64,000 bases of DNA from Crithidia sp. LVH-60A (lineage: Eukaryota; Euglenozoa; Kinetoplastea; Trypanosomatida; Trypanosomatidae). A program made the translations under genes and the position numbers. Shown piece after piece: positions 58,408 to 64,000 of this stretch. The stretch's first letter is position 1; the number at the start of each line of letters is the position of its first letter. Under the pieces are notes generated by a model, which was not told the origin of the DNA, made no database searches, and saw only the letters and a list, made by a program, of their open reading frames with translations. Location of the stretch: assembly GCA_030078075.1 (NCBI GenBank), contig CP119637.1, forward strand, positions 434,001 to 498,000. The letters are read 5' to 3'.

Positions 58408-61400
58408 ATGCCGTACAATACCATCGGCGGCTTCACGGCCCTGCCCGGGCAGATCAACTGCGGCACCGTCTACGAGCCGCGGCGGCACACAACCTACCTC
58501 GCTTCTCAGTTCCCACCACAACGCACGTCGAAGCCCGCGGCAGAGCAGCGCCGAGTCCACCACGACAACGATGCGTCCCTCCCGCACCACGCCCTCCCCT
58601 CCACACTGCCTGTATCACTGCCGAGCATCAACGCCGCGACATTCTCCTCTTCTGACTTCGATGTGTGGGGCGACGACGCGCGTCGCACGGAAGCAATCAC
58701 GCCGCATAACTTGTGGACCTTAAGAAAGGAAGCCGCAAATGGCGAGGCACGGCGAGGGGGCAGCGCGGACGGGGCGGCTGAGTTCCGACCGCGGCAGTAC
58801 ACGGCACTCGCGTCAACATCGCCAGCTGCACCAAGCAGAGCCAATGCCACCCTTCCCTCGTTTCGTGTATCCACTGGGGCGACGGGGACAGCAGAAGCAG
58901 GACATGCTGTCAAGCCCCTTTTGGAGCCTTTCCTGAATGCGCAGGAGCTTGCCCGGCAGGGATCCGAGGAGACGTGGCATACGCGCCGCCTGCGTTACAT
59001 GCAGTGGCTGCGCAAAGGTGCGCGTGCGGCGAAGCAGAAGGAAGACGCGGAGGAGGAGGAGGACGCCGAGGCAGACGTCTCTCCCCCATCGACGGCTCTC
59101 ATCACGGATGAGTTGCGCGCCACGGTGGACGGCAGTTCCAGCAGCCCAAGCGGCCCCTCGCGGCACCCCAGCACGGCACGCCTCCCTCCGCTGGAGCACA
59201 CGGGCGGGTCCGGTACGTCGCGCCATCAAAGGGACACGCGCGTATTTGGACAGTCGGAGCTGACGCTGCTGCAGCCGGCGCAGCTAGAGGCGAGCGCGTT
59301 TGGCGGCTTTCCGTCTCTCGGTGTCGTGGCAAACCCCAACGAGGTGGCGGTGCGACGGCTTTTCCGGTTGGCGCGGGGGGCGCCCCTCACTCCTGCTTCC
59401 AGTCCGACGGCGGCGCACGCAGAGGAGGGCGACGGCGATGGCAGAGCCACCAGCGTTGACAGCGAAGGCGCCGAGGCGGTGTCGCCAAGAAGGCAGCGGC
59501 AAAGCAGAAGTCCACGTCTTGGCGTGGGAAACGCGGTCGTGGTGCCTTTTTTTGGTGAGCCCAGCGCTTACGTCGACGAGGACGGCTTCTCATTCAGCTG
59601 CACGGCGAAGGAGGAGACGGGGAGCGAGGAGAGCGGCGACTCTTCCAGCACGGTGATGAAGATGGCGATCGAGCCTCCGCCCGAGTACGGGGTGGCGGGC
59701 CTGCTCCGAAAGCGCATGCACAACACGGTGGCCTCCTTCACTGCCTCCTCGGTGCACACCCTCGATGCGCCGCCGCAAAGAAGCACGACGCCTTTTTTTG
59801 GATGTGCTCGGTTGCGCGGGGAAGATGAAGTGGGGCTTGCAGTAGCTCCTTCTGCAGGTGAAGGTGTAGACGATGGGCGTTTACAGACACCTTTGTCTCC
59901 GACGGCGCGGCAGCAGCAGCGTGCACTTTCACCGCGGGCGGTACGTCGTCTTGTGTACCAGGAGACCTACGAGCGCGGCCTGCTGCTGCAGCTGGCGGTG
60001 CAGTCCTCGCCCACGCGGTGGTACTCCAGCGAGCTGCCAGGTGGCGCACAAGGCATCGCCTTCCGGCAGGCGTACTCGCCTGAGATGACCCACGACGCAC
60101 AGTTGCAGGCACGCTTGTGCTGTGCCACCGCGCACGTCATGGAGGACATCGCGCGTCCTCGCCAGGAGGCCGCAGCGGGGCGGCAGCAGCGGCAGGTGTC
60201 CTCGTCGTCCTTCTCGTTTCCCAACGGCGGTGACGCGCAGCGGCGACTCATCTCTGCCTCCCTAGCCGAGAACAGCGTCGACGGTTCGGTGGTGGGGAAC
60301 CATGGTTCTCTTGCGGATAGCGCTGGTGTTGGCATCGAGGTGGCCACGCGCGAGAAGGAAGCGCTGTTTGAGCAGTGGACGCGGCTGCACCGCAATCTCT
60401 CAGCGCAGTGGCAGCTGTTCCAGGATGAGCACGCAGCGCGGCTGCGGCTGCTTGGCCACTTTGTCTCGTGTGCCTACCCGGAGCCCTGTGTGTGTCTGGA
60501 GTGTGATCAGGAAGTGTTGAACATGTCCGCCATCCCGTTGGAGCCCACGGTGAAACCGCTCTGCTGGTACACGGCGGTGGTGTTGGCACAGCACTATGAT
60601 GTCATCCAGATGGAGATGCTGCGCCAGCATGAGGAGGGCCTGGCGGCCATGCACGATGAGTTCCGTATCCTCTTCATCGCCACGTACACCCGAGAGAAAC
60701 TCTTGGGCGAGGAGGCGCGGCGCTTCAACAAGATGCTGCACTACCACGAGTTTTGTCTTCGTGTTGCAGCGCAGGATGCATCGACAGACAGCGGCGACCA
60801 CAGCTGCAACAACCGCGATTGTGAAGAGCAAGCGGAGGAACAGATGGTCAAGGCGGAGGGAGAGTCCAGTCAAGGCGTGCATCTCCCCACCACTACCGAA
60901 GAGCGCATGTGGCGCCTGCGACAGCGACGGTTGCAAGCGTACAAGGCCTTCGACTCCCCTTTTTTCTCCTACCTCGTCTACACTGAGATGGTCACCGTCG
61001 CCTCGGCCGAGGCGCAGGTGCGGGCGATGCTCGTCGACGAAGAAGCCGCCCGGCGACAGGAGCTGGCGGGCTTCGTGCGCAGGGATCAGCAGTACAGTGC
61101 GCTTGTCGCCCTTGAGCGGCGGCGGCGGACGTGGATCGCTGCGGAGGCGATGGAGGCGCACTCGGCGATGCTGAGCGGCCCGCTGGTGCAGCTGCACGCC
61201 GCACACATGGCGGAGCTGCGCGACAAGGAGGCCGCCACGCACGCGCGACTCGCAGCGCGGGAGCAGCTCGTCTTTCAGAACGCTGCCTTCGCTGAGAAGC
61301 AGGCGGTGGTGAAAGCCGACTACGCACGCTACAAGATGCAGCTTCGCGAGATACGCCAGCAGTTTCTGACGCTGCTCGTGGCGGACCGCTCGCCCGCGTC

Positions 61401-61812
61401 GGCAGTGGAGGTGTCGCGGAGGTGGCTGCACGAGCAGCGGCAGAGCGTGCTGATCCGCTCCGAGCAGCGCCTGCGCGATCAGCTGGTGCTCTTCGAGGAG
61501 CCGGCAGACTTCCAGACGCTCCTCGACGCCGCTGCGGAGTCGCAAAGGGCGACTGCCGAAGAGGTGGCGCGGCGGTGTGCGCGGGAGAGAGCGGAGGCAG
61601 AGGCGGCGGCTGCCGAGGCGGCAGCGATCAGTGCGCAGGAGCGCGCACGTGTCGAGCAGGAGCAGTGGGCTCGACTCCAGCGTGCGCGCATGGAGACGGA
61701 CCCGAGGCTGCGTCCGAGTGCGAAGCTGCCAGCTGACCCGACTAACAGCTACACGAAGCTGACGATGACGCTGAATGAGGATTTTCTCTTCTTTCTCCCA
61801 GAGCTGGACTGA
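58408..61812 (+). CDS. Large unrecognised protein: disordered N-terminal half, helical Glu/Arg/Ala-rich C-terminal half
   Basis: 1134 residues from the ATG at 58408. No known domain was recognised. Residues ~1-600 are Ser/Pro/Arg-rich with acidic patches (e.g. EDAEEEEDAEADV, ~212-224). Residues ~645-1110 are predominantly helical with repeated charged blocks: FEQWTRLHRNLSAQWQLFQ (~652), QMEMLRQHEEGLAAMHDEF (~734), RRQELAGFVRRDQQYSALVA (~882), and a long Ala/Glu/Arg coiled-coil-like end (AEEVARRCARERAEAEAAAA, ~1050). A compact Cys cluster SCAYPEPCVCLECDQEV at ~687-703 could bind a metal. The layout, disordered front and Trp/Arg/Glu helical back, is reminiscent of the preceding 1675-residue protein, but I could not show homology. 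Probable cytoskeletal or flagellar structural protein, by composition only. Confidence 0.8.
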   Translation: MPYNTIGGFTALPGQINCGTVYEPRRHTTYLASQFPPQRTSKPAAEQRRVHHDNDASLPHHALPSTLPVSLPSINAATFSSSDFDVWGDDARRTEAITPHNLWTLRKEAANGEARRGGSADGAAEFRPRQYTALASTSPAAPSRANATLPSFRVSTGATGTAEAGHAVKPLLEPFLNAQELARQGSEETWHTRRLRYMQWLRKGARAAKQKEDAEEEEDAEADVSPPSTALITDELRATVDGSSSSPSGPSRHPSTARLPPLEHTGGSGTSRHQRDTRVFGQSELTLLQPAQLEASAFGGFPSLGVVANPNEVAVRRLFRLARGAPLTPASSPTAAHAEEGDGDGRATSVDSEGAEAVSPRRQRQSRSPRLGVGNAVVVPFFGEPSAYVDEDGFSFSCTAKEETGSEESGDSSSTVMKMAIEPPPEYGVAGLLRKRMHNTVASFTASSVHTLDAPPQRSTTPFFGCARLRGEDEVGLAVAPSAGEGVDDGRLQTPLSPTARQQQRALSPRAVRRLVYQETYERGLLLQLAVQSSPTRWYSSELPGGAQGIAFRQAYSPEMTHDAQLQARLCCATAHVMEDIARPRQEAAAGRQQRQVSSSSFSFPNGGDAQRRLISASLAENSVDGSVVGNHGSLADSAGVGIEVATREKEALFEQWTRLHRNLSAQWQLFQDEHAARLRLLGHFVSCAYPEPCVCLECDQEVLNMSAIPLEPTVKPLCWYTAVVLAQHYDVIQMEMLRQHEEGLAAMHDEFRILFIATYTREKLLGEEARRFNKMLHYHEFCLRVAAQDASTDSGDHSCNNRDCEEQAEEQMVKAEGESSQGVHLPTTTEERMWRLRQRRLQAYKAFDSPFFSYLVYTEMVTVASAEAQVRAMLVDEEAARRQELAGFVRRDQQYSALVALERRRRTWIAAEAMEAHSAMLSGPLVQLHAAHMAELRDKEAATHARLAAREQLVFQNAAFAEKQAVVKADYARYKMQLREIRQQFLTLLVADRSPASAVEVSRRWLHEQRQSVLIRSEQRLRDQLVLFEEPADFQTLLDAAAESQRATAEEVARRCARERAEAEAAAAEAAAISAQERARVEQEQWARLQRARMETDPRLRPSAKLPADPTNSYTKLTMTLNEDFLFFLPELD

Positions 61813-62425
61813 GGAGGAGGAGGAGGGAAGTGATGTGTGGGCGATGGGCTTGTGGCACTGCTTCTCCGAAGGTGCTGAGGCAGCAGCGCAATTATTTTTC
61901 TTTTGTGACCAAGTACTTTTTTCTTTTCATTTTTGCAATGGATTTTAGCGACGATCTTTTTCTGATGTATTCAGTCGCTCTTTTTTTCATTCTCTTTTGG
62001 AACGCTTTTCTGTCATTTGTGTATAGGTTTGTATCTCTGCACTGCAGACTTTCCGTCACGCGTACAACACTGTAAATGTTTTTCTTTTAATTTCTAGTGG
62101 GTGCACCACCTTTTTGAGACTTAAGCGACGATGGCCGCGTCTTGAGTTGCCAGTGGCTGTAATTGATGCCGCCTCTACACGAGAATGAGCACATACATGC
62201 ACTGATGCAGACTACCGATGGCACATATTGCCTTCTCGTGATAGAAGGACCGCCGTAATTTTCTGCACGATTTTTTTAAATTCCTTCATTCACCGTTGAT
62301 GATAGGCCTATCTGCTCTTGTCTCTCACTTTTCTCTCCTTCGCTCTCATTTGACAAACCCCTCATAGTACAGCGACCCAGAAAAACAAAACTATTCTTAT
62401 TACTGTATTTTTTTCGAAAGGCGAA
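61813..62425. other. Intergenic spacer
   Basis: 613 nt of T-rich 3' UTR. A pyrimidine-rich stretch at ~62300-62348 and an AG at 62366-62367 are a candidate acceptor for the J-protein gene (58-nt 5' UTR). Confidence 0.6.
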
Positions 62426-63386
62426 ATGCCAGCCAAGTCGGTGCCGCCGCACTACGAGTGTCTCGGCGTCGACCCCTCCATCAGCGATGCCGAGCTCTCC
62501 CGGCACTACAAGAAGCTCTCCCTCCAGCTTCATCCCGACCGCGCCGCTTACCGCGACGATGCTGCGAACGAGGTGCACGTGCAGGCACGCTACCAGCGCA
62601 TCACTGAGGCGTATGCGGTGCTGTCAGACCCGGAGAAGCGCCACGCCTACGACACGAAGCACAGTGTGAACTTTCAGTCTCGCCTGGTGCGTCTGCAGAC
62701 GACGATTGGGCACCACAACAACTCTGCTCTGCAGCGCAGCACCGCAGCGACTTCGGGTGAAGGGATAGTGGCAAATACGGAGACGCGTCAGAGCGCTGAG
62801 AAAATGGAAGAGGAGGAGGACGATGACGATGACTACGAGCCAGAGGCTGTCGTATCTTCCGGCGCGAAGAGAAATATGGCTCGAAGTGACGTAACAGCAG
62901 CTCGGCGGGACAGCGATGTGGCCGACGACGACGACAACGTTGCCGCTGAGACGGTGGACATGTACGAGCGAGTGCAACGACACTTTTATGTGCACCCGTG
63001 CGACGTCTCCTCCTCTTCTTCTATTGCTGGCGGGCTGCTCTTTGAGAATGGGCAGCCGGTGACTCAGTACCGCGGTGTCACGTTGACTCGCACTAGTACT
63101 GCTGCCGCGACGGACGGCGGCGAAGCTGGGGACTTCGATCCTCTTTGGGGACTTGTACTTGACGGTTCTGCGGTGGTCGGCGTGCAGCCTTTGTACCCAG
63201 GAGAAGGGGAAGAGGCAGAAACCGCTGGTGTGGATGGTCTGGCGGAGATGGTCTTCCCTGCTGCTGTGCAGCAAATCAACGATGCAATGGTGCGGCCTTC
63301 CACCGATCTCGCGCAGCTCCTGGAGCGGGGCGGGCACACACGGAAAGCTGCAGAACCCGTTCATTTGTCCTCTTCTGACTACGCTG

Positions 63387-63422
<36 letters not shown>

Positions 63423-63742
63423 AATCTCTGCAGCTGGTGCTTGCCTTCTGCGTCGTCGGCTACAATCTTGTCGGGGATGTGCACCTACTGTGTGACGACG
63501 AGCTGCTGAGCGCATTGGTGCCGACGTGGTGTGTGGCGCCGGAGATTCCGGCCCTGCTGCCGGGTGTGCGCGTGCTCGCGGTGAACGGCAGTGCCGTGCG
63601 TTCGGCTGAGGAGCTGCGGCGTGCGCTGCGCCGTGTGAATGAGACGTCGCTGCATGGCAGCTCAGCCGTCGGTGATGCGGCGAAGCGGCCGCGATTGAGC
63701 GCCTCCATCGTTCTCGACTGCTGCCAGTATCCATTCTCGTAA
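62426..63742 (+). CDS. J-domain (DnaJ/Hsp40) protein with PDZ-like C-terminal half
   Basis: 438 residues. Residues ~9-80 are a complete J domain: HYECLGVDPSISDAELSRHY, the catalytic HPD at 36-38, then QRITEAYAVLSDPEKRHAYD. It should stimulate the ATPase of an Hsp70 partner. There is no Gly/Phe region, zinc finger or canonical Hsp40 client domain, so it is a type-III J protein. After an acidic linker (~130-145), residues ~241-310 (WGLVLDGSAVVGVQPLYPG, then VQQINDAMVRPSTDLAQLL) and ~332-412 (LPGVRVLAVNGSAVRSAEEL) each look like the second half of a PDZ domain (a turn, 'v..iNg..v.s...l...l'). A polyalanine run from a (CTG)n tract separates them. No signal peptide or membrane segment. The J domain is sure; the PDZ reading is tentative. 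Confidence 0.9.
63390..63420 (+). repeat. CTG trinucleotide run in J-protein gene
   Basis: A (CTG)n run, read in frame as GCT codons, encoding polyalanine between the two PDZ-like segments; a likely length-polymorphic site. Confidence 0.9.
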
Positions 63743-64000
63743 AGTGGCATGCTCAATTTTGTTAGCTCACCACTGTGAGAGCGAGGCGAAATCGGAAAAA
63801 AAAAAGAAATACATACGAAACACTATCCACGATACACGACACTCTGTGGTCGCCATGCTTTTGAATGCGCTGCTTCGTTTATTGTTCTGCTGAACGCATT
63901 TTTTTATCGCAAGAATTTGTGTAGAATAAACTTTGCTTGATTTTTCTTCATGACGCACTCCAACTTTCCTCTCATACTCTCCATTACGTCTTCTGCCTTT
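63743..64000. other. 3' UTR of the J-protein gene to window edge
   Basis: 258 nt of AT-rich sequence with an A10 run at ~63796-63805. No feature was recognised. Confidence 0.6.

Overview
The window looks like chromosomal DNA of a kinetoplastid flagellate, most likely a Leishmaniinae trypanosomatid (Leishmania, Leptomonas, Crithidia or a close relative). Every convincing gene is on the + strand and intronless. The coding regions are GC-rich, and they are separated by long T-rich spacers with polypyrimidine tracts followed by AG just upstream of the start codons, which are spliced-leader acceptor sites. This is the layout of a polycistronic transcription unit. From memory, the order copine / BiP / cytochrome P450 reductase resembles a segment of Leishmania chromosome 28; this was not checked, and species cannot be fixed from the sequence alone.

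Layout, left to right. 1-14 kb: the 3' end of a ureohydrolase (arginase/agmatinase/formiminoglutamase family) with a glycosomal AKL terminus; a 1523-residue protein with RasGEF-N and RasGEF (CDC25) regions; the V-ATPase proteolipid subunit c; a leucine-rich-repeat protein; a small AN1 zinc-finger protein; and a 216-residue protein with a duplicated GKSRY motif. 15.9-31.4 kb: a tandem array of five copine genes (C2-C2-copine/vWA). Their 3' halves are nearly identical and their C2 halves diverge. An anomalous 3.6-kb spacer lies between copies 2 and 3. 32-48 kb: ER chaperone BiP/GRP78 with an MDDL retention signal; an unrecognised disordered basic protein; an FHA-WWE protein; an SMP-30/gluconolactonase family enzyme; NADPH-cytochrome P450 reductase; and a protein with a BILBO1-type N-terminal domain, EF-hand-like region and coiled coil. 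52-64 kb: two large unrecognised proteins (1675 and 1134 residues) and a J-domain protein whose C-terminal half looks PDZ-like.

The genes do not form one pathway, as expected for trypanosomatid polycistrons, where neighbours are co-transcribed but individually trans-spliced and controlled after transcription. Three points stand out. The first is the FHA-WWE protein, whose FHA domain resembles the PNKP/APTX/APLF type and which could read both phosphorylation and ADP-ribosylation. The second is the copine array, a clear case of segmental gene conversion, in which copy 1 has lost Ca2+-ligand residues in its second C2 domain. The third is a full REM+CDC25 Ras exchange factor in a lineage with few known Ras regulators. 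All family assignments were made by eye from motifs; no database search was run.
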